DNA from: Rhizobium sp. Q54 | Lineage (GTDB): Bacteria; Pseudomonadota; Alphaproteobacteria; Rhizobiales; Beijerinckiaceae | Assembly: GCA_945903655.1 (NCBI GenBank) | Contig: CAMDOY010000149.1 | Span: 1 to 8,346, forward strand | DNA length: 8,346 bases | Direction of reading: 5' to 3' | Part shown: in pieces, positions 1-5,598 of the stretch | How positions within the stretch are numbered: the first letter of the stretch is position 1 | Layout: each line of letters opens with the position of its first letter | Notes under the pieces: generated by a model | The model's database searches: none | The model's input: the letters and a program-made list of their open reading frames with translations, nothing else | Told to the model about the DNA's origin: nothing | Position numbers and translations under genes: made by a program

Positions 1-458
1 ACCCGCTCGGCGGTGGCCACCAGATGGCCGAGGCCCAGCGGCCCCGTGCGGAAGCCCGAATGGACCCGCCCGCCCGTGAAGGGCCGGTCGCTCACCTCCG
101 CGCCATGGAAGAATTCCAGCCGGTAGCCGATGGGGTCGGTGACGAAGACGAGATCCTTCACCCGGCGCTGGTCGGCCAGCGCGCTTGTGCCGCGCTCGGC
201 CTTCACGCCCGCCTTGTCGAGGGTGGCGCAGAAGGCGCCCAGCGCGTCCGCGTCATCCATCTCCCAGCCGAAATAGGCGACGCCATCGCCGCCGTTCTCC
301 TCGATGACGAGCCGCTGTTTGCGGTCGTCCATGCGCAGGGCCATGCTGCCCCCGGCCTTGTCGGCGATCTGCATACCCGCGAGGCGGGTGGCGTAGTCCG
401 CCCAATCGGCGAGGCTTTTGGCGTTGACGCCGAGATAGCCGAGAGCTCTGGGTTTCAT
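1..458 (-). CDS. Extradiol ring-cleavage dioxygenase, BphC-like (VOC superfamily), 5' part only
   Basis: This is the first 152 residues of a type I extradiol dioxygenase; the rest lies beyond the left edge. The family uses Fe(II) to open catecholic rings next to the hydroxyls in the cytoplasm. The reading frame starts at the ATG at 458, with AGAGGA six bases upstream (465-470). Residues 1 to about 120 form the N-terminal VOC domain, starting MKPRALGYLGV and ending near DPIGYRLEFFHG. The second, catalytic domain opens at GPLGLGHLV, where His145 falls at the position of the first iron ligand (H146 in BphC of Burkholderia LB400). The other two ligands, a His and a Glu, would lie outside the window, so activity cannot be judged. 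It is divergent from the MetE-like/UbiD operon. The ring substrate (biphenyl-diol, catechol or other) is unknown. The family call is firm and the substrate is not. Confidence 0.85.
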   Translation of the reverse strand, partial: MKPRALGYLGVNAKSLADWADYATRLAGMQIADKAGGSMALRMDDRKQRLVIEENGGDGVAYFGWEMDDADALGAFCATLDKAGVKAERGTSALADQRRVKDLVFVTDPIGYRLEFFHGAEVSDRPFTGGRVHSGFRTGPLGLGHLVATAER

Positions 459-464
459 CGTCTG

Positions 465-470
465 TCCTCT
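465..470 (-). promoter_or_regulatory. Ribosome binding site of the extradiol dioxygenase gene
   Basis: AGAGGA on the minus strand lies six bases before the ATG at 458 and supports that start. The rest of the 459-631 divergent spacer shows no confident sigma-70 promoter for either side. It has only a 6-bp GC inverted repeat (GCCCCC 495-500, GGGGGC 514-519) of doubtful meaning. Confidence 0.5.
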
Positions 471-620
471 TCGACGCTGCTTCAGGTTTAATTCGCCCCC
501 TTTTCCCGCGTTCGGGGGCCTGAGCGCAAGAGGCATTGATCCCGGCGGGCTTTGCGCTGGCGCAGCCTTCGTTTATGCAGGCGTGTCGCATGCGCTCCGG
601 CCTTCGGAGCCATCATCGTC

Positions 621-626
621 AGGGAG
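621..626 (+). promoter_or_regulatory. Ribosome binding site fixing the MetE-like start at 632
   Basis: AGGGAG lies five bases before the ATG at 632. The frame is open further upstream, to an ATG at 536, but the residues encoded by 536-631 do not resemble the family. The protein homology begins at about FRADQVGSL, just after the 632 start, so 632 is preferred. Confidence 0.65.
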
Positions 627-631
627 TCGAA

Positions 632-1753
632 ATGTCCGCTCGCGCAACGCCGCCTTTCCGCGCCGACCAGGTCGGCAGTCTCATCCGTCCCCAGGCGCTC
701 ATCGACGCCCGCGAGGCCGCCAAATCAGGCGCCATGTCGCCCGAGCAATTGCTGGACATCCAGCATGCGGCCATCCGCGAGGTCGTGCGCATGCAGGAGG
801 AGGTGGGGCTGAAGGTCGTCACCGACGGCGAATTCAACCGCTTTTCCTGGCAGCGCGACTTCCTGCTGAAGATCGCGAATGTCGCGCCCGCCGAAGCCAA
901 GCTCAACGTGCGCTTCCACTCCAAGGCCGGCGCCCGCGATCACAAGCCGCCGACGCTGGAAGTGCGTGGCAAGGTTTCCCGCCCCGCGCCCATGTTCGTG
1001 GGCGATTTCGAATATCTGGCCTCCATCGCCAAGGCGACGCCCAAGGTCACCATGCCCTCGCCCACGATCCTGCATTTCCGTGGCGGGCGCAGCTCGGTGG
1101 ACGAGGTCGCCTATCCCGACATGGCCGATTTCTTCGCCGATCTTTCACAGGTCTATCGCGAGGAGCTCGCCGCCCTCTACGCCAGGGGATGCCGTTATGC
1201 GCAGATCGACGAGGTGAATCTCGCCTATCTCTGCGATCCCGTCCTGCGCGAGCAGGCCGCAGGCTTCGGCGAGGATCCCAACCAGCTGCCCAAGACCTAC
1301 GCCAAGCTGATCAACGATTCCATCGCGGGCCAGCCCGCCGACATGGCCATCTGCATGCATCTGTGCCGGGGCAATTTCGCCGGCGCCTGGATCGCCGAGG
1401 GCGGCTATGAGCCGGTCGCGGACCTACTGTTCAATGAAGTGAATGTCACCGGGTATTTCCTCGAATTCGACAGCGAGCGCGCTGGCGGTTTCGAGCCCCT
1501 GCGCTTCCTGCCCAAGGGCAAGGTGGCGGTGCTGGGTCTCGTGACCACGAAAAGCTCGGCCATGGAGACCAAGGACGATCTCAAGCGCCGCATCGAGGAG
1601 GCCGCCAAATACGCGCCGCTCGACCAGCTCGCCCTCAGCGCCCAATGCGGCTTCTCCAGCGGCATCGGCGGCGAAACCATGACCGTGGAGCGCGAGTTTG
1701 AAAAACTCCAGCTCATCGTGGAGACCGCGCGCGAGGTCTGGGGCAGCGCATGA
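632..1753 (+). CDS. Cobalamin-independent methionine synthase-like (MetE C-terminal domain) zinc methyltransferase
   Basis: This 373-residue single TIM-barrel protein belongs to the MetE C-terminal/COG0620 family and lacks the N-terminal half of full-length MetE (about 750 residues). The family binds zinc to activate a thiol for alkyl transfer, classically homocysteine methylation. All four zinc ligands can be placed: His243 and Cys245 (in MHLCRGN), Glu269 (in NEVNV) and Cys339 (in SAQCGF). They match the order of H641, C643, E665 and C726 in E. coli MetE. The N-terminal FRADQVGSLIRP motif is typical of the stand-alone group. Its stop overlaps the ATG of the UbiD gene (ATGA), so the two are coupled. 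Alternatives within the superfamily are a folate-independent methionine synthase or an epoxyalkane:coenzyme M transferase-like alkyl transferase. The methyl or alkyl donor is unknown, and the pairing with a decarboxylase suggests a catabolic rather than biosynthetic role (inference). Confidence 0.85.
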   Translation: MSARATPPFRADQVGSLIRPQALIDAREAAKSGAMSPEQLLDIQHAAIREVVRMQEEVGLKVVTDGEFNRFSWQRDFLLKIANVAPAEAKLNVRFHSKAGARDHKPPTLEVRGKVSRPAPMFVGDFEYLASIAKATPKVTMPSPTILHFRGGRSSVDEVAYPDMADFFADLSQVYREELAALYARGCRYAQIDEVNLAYLCDPVLREQAAGFGEDPNQLPKTYAKLINDSIAGQPADMAICMHLCRGNFAGAWIAEGGYEPVADLLFNEVNVTGYFLEFDSERAGGFEPLRFLPKGKVAVLGLVTTKSSAMETKDDLKRRIEEAAKYAPLDQLALSAQCGFSSGIGGETMTVEREFEKLQLIVETAREVWGSA

Positions 1754-3303
1754 CAGGAGCAGTTCACGTGCCGGGACAGGATTCCATCTCTGACGACGAT
1801 CTCGAACGCTTTCGTCTGCGTCGTTTCGTTGAAACCCTGTCCATGGCAGGCGAGCTGACCACCCATGACGCCCCCTGCGATCTCGTGGATCTGCCGGAAC
1901 TGATCGATGGGCAGGCCAAGGCCGTGCATGTGACCAGCGTCGGCGCCGACGCGCAGGAGCTGGTCGCCAATGTCTGCGGCAGCCGCTCGCGTCTCGCCAT
2001 GGCCTTTGGCGTGGCGCCCGACAAGGTGCGCGAGGAGGTGCAAAGGCGCCTGCGCCTCGCGCCTGAGATCGTTGAAATGGACTCCGCCCGCGCCCCAGTG
2101 CAGCAGGTGGTGCTGCGCGGCGAGAAGGCGGATCTGACGCGCCTGCCCGCCCATCTGCAACATGGCGCCGATGGCGCGCCCTATATTTCGGCGGGCATCG
2201 ATTTCGTCGTCGATCCGCGCACGGGCATGACCAATTCGGGCATCCGCCGCCTGATGCTGCGCGGCCCGCGCGAGGCGGGGATTGATCTCGTCTCTCCCAG
2301 CGACTTCCGCGCGATCTATGAAGCCAATGTGAAGGACGGTCCCTTTCCGGTCGCCTTCGTGGTGGGCGCCCATCCCATCGACTACATGGCCGCCATGATG
2401 CGCGTGCCTGTGGATGAACTGGGCCTTGTGTCGTCGCTGCGCGCCGCGCCCTTGCCGGTGGTCAAATGCGTGACCAATGACATCCGCGTGCCCGCCGACG
2501 CCGAATATGTGATCGAGGGCTATCTGGACGAGCGCGGCCATGTGGAGCCCGAGGGGCCCTTTGGCGAGTTTCTGGGCTACTACGGCGCCCTCAAGCGCAA
2601 CCCGGTTTTCCACGTCACCGCGATCACCCATCGCAGGGACGCCCTGTTCCAGTGCATGAGCATCGGCGGGCGGGCCATGAGCCGCACGGACACGGCCCAG
2701 CTCAACGCCATCCGCACGGAAGTCATGGTCTGGCGCGCGCTGGAGACGGCGGTGCGCGAGCCGCTCGGCGTCTACGCCACAGGGTCCAGCGGCGGCATGT
2801 TCAATGTGCGGATATCGCTGCGCCAGCGGGTGCCCGGCGAGGCGCGCAACGCCATTGCGGCGGCGTTGGGGTGCCTTGGCAATATCAAGAATGTCTTCGT
2901 GGTCGATCCTGACATCGACATCTATTCCGACGAGCAGATCGACTGGACGCTGGCCACCCGCTTCCAGCCGGATCGGGATCTGGTGATCCTGTCGGGCATG
3001 CGCACCCTGCCGCTCGACCCCTCCCTTGCCGACGCCCGCGTGGGCGGCAAGGCGGGCTATGACCTCACCTGGCCCTTTGGGTCAGGCGGTCGGCTCGACA
3101 TGTCCGTCCCCGAGGCGCCGCGCTTCGAGGGCGCGCGCTTCCCCAGCGTGGAGGCGGCGCTGGCCCATGGCCCCAAGAGCTTCGAGGACCTGATGGCCGC
3201 CATGGGCAGCCGCGACGGCCGCGAGATCGTGCGCGTGCTGGACCAGCTGCGCCAGAGCCGTGGACTGACGCGGGACGCGCGGGGGCATTACCTGTTGGGG
3301 TGA
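1750..3303 (+). CDS. UbiD-family prenylated-FMN-dependent decarboxylase
   Basis: This 517-residue protein has the usual UbiD length (about 490-520). UbiD enzymes reversibly decarboxylate aromatic or alpha,beta-unsaturated acids using prenylated FMN made by a UbiX partner. No ubiX is present in the window. The cofactor and catalytic motif NSGIRR gives Asn162 and Arg167, matching the Asn/Arg pair of characterised members (N168/R173 in fungal Fdc1). PEGPFGEFLGYYG gives Glu268 and Glu273, matching the catalytic Glu pair five residues apart (E277/E282 in Fdc1), so the active site looks intact. The ATG overlaps the stop of the MetE-like gene and has only weak purine-rich sequence before it, consistent with translational coupling. 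Nearby extradiol dioxygenase and flavin monooxygenase genes point to aromatic catabolism. The substrate cannot be assigned, and a biosynthetic ubiquinone role is less likely in this context. Confidence 0.92.
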   Translation: MTGAVHVPGQDSISDDDLERFRLRRFVETLSMAGELTTHDAPCDLVDLPELIDGQAKAVHVTSVGADAQELVANVCGSRSRLAMAFGVAPDKVREEVQRRLRLAPEIVEMDSARAPVQQVVLRGEKADLTRLPAHLQHGADGAPYISAGIDFVVDPRTGMTNSGIRRLMLRGPREAGIDLVSPSDFRAIYEANVKDGPFPVAFVVGAHPIDYMAAMMRVPVDELGLVSSLRAAPLPVVKCVTNDIRVPADAEYVIEGYLDERGHVEPEGPFGEFLGYYGALKRNPVFHVTAITHRRDALFQCMSIGGRAMSRTDTAQLNAIRTEVMVWRALETAVREPLGVYATGSSGGMFNVRISLRQRVPGEARNAIAAALGCLGNIKNVFVVDPDIDIYSDEQIDWTLATRFQPDRDLVILSGMRTLPLDPSLADARVGGKAGYDLTWPFGSGGRLDMSVPEAPRFEGARFPSVEAALAHGPKSFEDLMAAMGSRDGREIVRVLDQLRQSRGLTRDARGHYLLG

Positions 3304-3356
3304 GAGGTGGGTGGATCGGGTCGGGGCATCCATGATATGCGTTGGACGCTTATTGT

Positions 3357-3361
3357 GGAGG
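3357..3361 (+). promoter_or_regulatory. Ribosome binding site of the AbrB-type gene
   Basis: A perfect GGAGG lies five bases before the ATG at 3367. It decides that start over in-frame upstream candidates (ATG 3337, GTG 3307), which lack a good site and would add residues foreign to the family. Confidence 0.7.
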
Positions 3362-3366
3362 TCGTG

Positions 3367-3579
3367 ATGAAGGTCTTCAAACGGGGCGATGATCTCGCCG
3401 TGGAGCCGCCCAAGCAGCTGATTGAGCAAATGGGGCTGGTCGAGGGTGACGAGCTGGACATCGTCGAGGTGATCAGGAAGGTTGATCGCAGGGCCGATGC
3501 CTTGGAGAACATGCGTCGTCGGGCATGGTCTGCGCCCCCTGACTACACATTCGACCGCGACGAAGCGAACGAACGCTGA
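3367..3579 (+). CDS. AbrB/MazE/SpoVT-domain antitoxin-like protein, no toxin adjacent
   Basis: This small protein of 70 residues starts MKVFKRGDDLAVEPPKQLIE, the typical swapped-hairpin AbrB/MazE DNA-binding fold (residues 1 to about 36: strand, LAV.PPK, helix, GLVEGDELDI). The C-terminal half (about 37-70) is charged and low in hydrophobics, as in antitoxins that wrap a toxin. In the family, such proteins repress their own operon and neutralise a PIN (VapC) or MazF toxin encoded directly downstream. Here the next 63 bases hold no gene, and the next gene encodes a SWIB protein. The protein is therefore either an orphan antitoxin, a remnant of a lost pair, or a stand-alone regulator. It has an excellent GGAGG ribosome site. 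It follows ubiD by 63 bases and could be read through from that operon. Confidence 0.75.
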   Translation: MKVFKRGDDLAVEPPKQLIEQMGLVEGDELDIVEVIRKVDRRADALENMRRRAWSAPPDYTFDRDEANER

Positions 3580-3642
3580 TCCCCACCCCCGGGAACAATC
3601 CCCCCTCCGCAGCCGTTCCACCGCTGATGATCGGAGGTTGCG

Positions 3643-3930
3643 ATGGCGCCAAGCGATAGCGGTATAGCCAAGCCCACCCCCAAGGCGGTGGGCGCTTTCA
3701 TGAAACCACTCCACCCCTCGAAGGAGCTGGCGGCCATTGTGGGCGCGGAGCCTCTGGCGCGGTCCGAAGCGGTGAGCCGCATGTGGGCCTATATCAAGGA
3801 GCACAAGCTGCAGAACGAGCAGAACAAGCGCGAGATCCTCTCGGACGCCAAGCTGCTCGCCATTTTCGACAACAAGGACAAGGTGAGCATGTTCGAGATG
3901 AACAAGCACCTGGCGAAACATCTCAAGTGA
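3643..3930 (+). CDS. Small SWIB/MDM2-domain protein
   Basis: This 95-residue protein consists almost entirely of one SWIB domain (about residues 14-94). Recognisable parts are the lead-in KPTPKAVGAFMKPLHPSKELAAIVG, the central helix RSEAVSRMWAYIKEHKLQ, the NKREILSDAKLLAIF segment, and the end helix MFEMNKHLAKHLK. SWIB domains are known from eukaryotic chromatin remodellers and MDM2. They also occur in some bacteria as small proteins or fused to topoisomerase I in chlamydiae; a DNA or chromatin-related role is suspected but not established. GGAGG at 3633-3637 lies five bases before the ATG. A perfect hairpin follows the stop immediately. Its basic, Lys-rich surface would suit nucleic-acid association (inference). 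Its neighbours give no functional hint, and function remains unknown. Confidence 0.88.
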   Translation: MAPSDSGIAKPTPKAVGAFMKPLHPSKELAAIVGAEPLARSEAVSRMWAYIKEHKLQNEQNKREILSDAKLLAIFDNKDKVSMFEMNKHLAKHLK

Positions 3931-3950
3931 TCAGCGGGCGCCCCCGCTGA
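3931..3950. terminator. Perfect 8-bp hairpin between convergent genes
   Basis: TCAGCGGG (3931-3938) and CCCGCTGA (3943-3950) pair perfectly around a four-base loop directly after the SWIB stop. The converging monooxygenase gene ends 20 bases further on. The position suits a bidirectional terminator, but no T-run follows on either strand. It may instead be a Rho-assisted 3' end or an RNA-stabilising stem. Confidence 0.5.
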
Positions 3951-3969
3951 CCACCCCGCACCAAGCCCC

Positions 3970-5145
3970 CTATTCGGCGGCGGCCGCGATGATCTGCCGG
4001 GTGCCCGGCAGGTCGCGGATCTGCGGATAGACCTCCTTGGCGAAGAGGGTCATGTTGCGCACGGTGCTCTTGTGGTCGAGGAAGCCCGCCTGCATCATCA
4101 TGAGCAGGTGGTCGAATCCGCCCACGCGCTCATATTCCTGCTTGATCTGGGCCGCCACCTGATCGGGCGTGCCATAGATCACCACGCCCAGCTCCCGCTG
4201 CTGCTCCAGCGTCACCTGCCGCAACCCGTCGTTGCTGCGGGCGCGCGCATCGCCATTGCTCTTGAGCGCGGCGGCGGTGGCGGCGACCGGCACATAGCCG
4301 GGGGGATTGCGGAACTGCGGCTCCACCTTGGCCTTCAGATACCAGGTGAGCTCCCGGGCGCCGCGCTCGGCCTCCGCCTCGGTGTCGCCCACATAGAGGA
4401 TCGGCATGAAGGCGAGGCCGCCGCCGCCGGGCTGGCCATTGTCCACATAGCTGGCCCGATAGGCGTCGAAGAGCTCGCGCACCTTCAGCCAGGGTTGCAG
4501 GAAGGTGGCGAAGACATAGCCCTTGGAGGCGGCCCGGCGCACGGACTCCACATCGCTCGAACCCGTCACCCAGACGGGGGGATGGGGATCCTGATAGGGG
4601 CGCGGCCAGATGTTCACGGCCCGGCGATGGGTGAAGCGCGTCTCCACATTGAAGGGCTCGTCATGGGAGGTCCAGGCCTTCACGCAGATATCGATGCCCT
4701 CCCACAGGCGCTCGACCGTATGGGTGGGGTTGGTGTTGGCGGCGAAGATCTCATAGGGCACGCCGCGTACGAAACCCGCCTCCAGCCGCCCGCGCGAGAT
4801 GCAGTCGATCATCGCCATCTCCTCGGCGATGCGGATGGGATCGCCCCGGTTGACGACGGGATTGCCCAGAATGCAGATCCGCCCCTTGGAGGTCTGCCGC
4901 GCCAAAATGGCCAGCGAGAGCGGCGCCGCCACGTCAAGGCAGGTGGCGGTCTGATGGTGCTCGTTGACCATCATGTTGAGGCCGAGGTCATCGGCGATCA
5001 TGTGCTCGTCGAGATAGCGATTGTAGAGATCGGCGCCGATCTTGGGATCGAAATGTTTGCTCGGCAGGGTGACGCGGATCGTCGAGACCTCATCGAAAGG
5101 CGGCAGATGGGGATAGGGCATCTCGGTGAAGTGCCAGGCCTGCAT
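3970..5145 (-). CDS. LLM-class flavin-dependent monooxygenase (bacterial-luciferase-like)
   Basis: This 391-residue TIM-barrel protein is of the luciferase-like monooxygenase family, which uses reduced FMN (supplied by a separate reductase) and O2 to oxidise varied organic substrates. Visible family features are the NEHH segment at 61-64, the SRGRLEAGFVRG loop at about 117-128, and PHPPVWVTGSSDVESVRRAASKGY at about 187-210, typical of the phosphate-binding side of the barrel. A GTPDQVAAQIKQE segment near the C-terminus is also typical. Length is normal for the long subgroup. The start at 5145 has AGGAG nine bases upstream (5155-5159). No flavin reductase gene is near. It is divergent from hipBA, sharing the 5146-5298 spacer, and convergent with the SWIB gene. 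The substrate is unknown; a catabolic role with the dioxygenase and decarboxylase is a guess from proximity. Confidence 0.88.
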   Translation of the reverse strand: MQAWHFTEMPYPHLPPFDEVSTIRVTLPSKHFDPKIGADLYNRYLDEHMIADDLGLNMMVNEHHQTATCLDVAAPLSLAILARQTSKGRICILGNPVVNRGDPIRIAEEMAMIDCISRGRLEAGFVRGVPYEIFAANTNPTHTVERLWEGIDICVKAWTSHDEPFNVETRFTHRRAVNIWPRPYQDPHPPVWVTGSSDVESVRRAASKGYVFATFLQPWLKVRELFDAYRASYVDNGQPGGGGLAFMPILYVGDTEAEAERGARELTWYLKAKVEPQFRNPPGYVPVAATAAALKSNGDARARSNDGLRQVTLEQQRELGVVIYGTPDQVAAQIKQEYERVGGFDHLLMMMQAGFLDHKSTVRNMTLFAKEVYPQIRDLPGTRQIIAAAAE

Positions 5146-5236
5146 GGGTGCGTTCTCCTGATCCTGCTGTAGCGCGGGGTTGAACGGAGTTTGCTATGGG
5201 TTGGGGCTGTTGGCAATCGGGGGCGCCGATCACGAT

Positions 5237-5265
5237 TTGATTTCCATGTAGGGATAATATATTAT
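5237..5265 (+). promoter_or_regulatory. Candidate sigma-70 promoter of hipBA
   Basis: TTGATT (5237-5242) is separated by 17 bases from TATTAT (5260-5265) in an AT-rich stretch unlike its surroundings. Transcription would begin near 5272, leaving a leader of under 30 bases. The -10 element lies inside the first inverted repeat (5253-5266), a natural place for autorepression. This is inferred from sequence only. Confidence 0.5.
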
Positions 5266-5266
5266 C
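5253..5266. promoter_or_regulatory. Inverted repeat GATAA-N4-TTATC, putative HipB operator 1
   Basis: GATAATATATTATC is a perfect 14-bp palindrome covering the predicted -10 element. The same half-sites with the same four-base spacing recur at 5293-5306. HipB proteins are known to bind palindromic operators upstream of their own operon, so autorepression is the simplest reading. An extra TTATC half-site is present at 5268-5272. Confidence 0.6.
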
Positions 5267-5292
5267 TTTATCTCTGAAATATCGGAATAAAA

Positions 5293-5306
5293 GATAAAAT
5301 GTTATC
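5293..5306. promoter_or_regulatory. Inverted repeat GATAA-N4-TTATC, putative HipB operator 2
   Basis: GATAA (5293-5297) and TTATC (5302-5306) flank AATG, the last three bases of which form the hipB start codon (5299-5301). It begins 40 bp after the first repeat, close to four DNA turns, so two repressor dimers would sit on the same face of the helix. Confidence 0.55.
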
Positions 5307-5598
5307 CTTTTTGACCTCCCCCGGCGATATTCTGGCTGACGTGGCCAAGCGTGCGCGTGCGCTTCGGCTGCAGGCCAATTTGACGCAGGAGGGTCTGGCT
5401 GTGCGCGCAGGCATGAGCGCCGCCAGCCTCAAGCGTTTCGAGCGGACCGGATTGATCGCCTTCGACGCCCTGGTGCGGCTCGCCTATGCGCTGAACGCGG
5501 AGAAGGAGTTTACGGCTCTGTTCCCGCCCGTGGCCTTCCAGTCCATCGAAGATGTGCTGCGCAAGGAGAAGACGCGAAAGCGGGGGGTGTTGAAATGA
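5299..5598 (+). CDS. hipB: HipB-type XRE-family antitoxin/repressor
   Basis: This 99-residue protein has an XRE/Cro helix-turn-helix at about residues 16-69 (VAKRARALRLQANLTQEGLAVRAGMS, then recognition helix SAASLKRFERTG, then ALVRLAYALN). A basic, less ordered tail (RKEKTRKRGVLK) follows, as in HipB-like antitoxins that contact HipA. In the family it binds DNA as a dimer, represses its own operon and holds HipA inactive. Its last codon and stop overlap the hipA ATG (ATGA at 5595-5598), so stoichiometry is set by coupling. The ATG at 5299 has no clear Shine-Dalgarno sequence and lies within the second inverted repeat. No other in-frame ATG would keep the whole DNA-binding domain. Identity is firm because of the downstream hipA. 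Confidence 0.88.
   Translation: MLSFLTSPGDILADVAKRARALRLQANLTQEGLAVRAGMSAASLKRFERTGLIAFDALVRLAYALNAEKEFTALFPPVAFQSIEDVLRKEKTRKRGVLK

Noticed and set aside
24..491. Plus-strand open frame at the left edge
   Set aside because: The minus strand encodes a recognisable extradiol dioxygenase over the same bases. The plus-strand product has no family features.
495..519. GC inverted repeat GCCCCC/GGGGGC in the divergent spacer as a regulator site or terminator
   Set aside because: It has only six pairs around a 13-base loop in GC-rich DNA, with no second copy, so chance is a sufficient explanation.
1405..2631. Long open frame on the minus strand opposite the MetE-like and UbiD genes
   Set aside because: It lies antisense to two well-recognised genes, its protein is rich in His, Gly, Arg and Ala without family motifs, and it spans their junction. 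It is a codon-bias shadow in GC-rich DNA.
3580..3642. A possible toxin gene for the AbrB-like antitoxin
   Set aside because: Only 63 bases separate it from the SWIB gene, too short for a PIN or MazF toxin, and the SWIB protein does not resemble a toxin.
3082..3921. Minus-strand open frame across the ubiD end, AbrB-like and SWIB genes
   Set aside because: It overlaps three plus-strand genes with good ribosome sites, has no recognisable domain and has no ribosome site of note.
4072..5172. Long open frame on the plus strand opposite the flavin monooxygenase
   Set aside because: It is antisense to a clear LLM protein and its product is a His/Gly/Leu-rich shadow without motifs.
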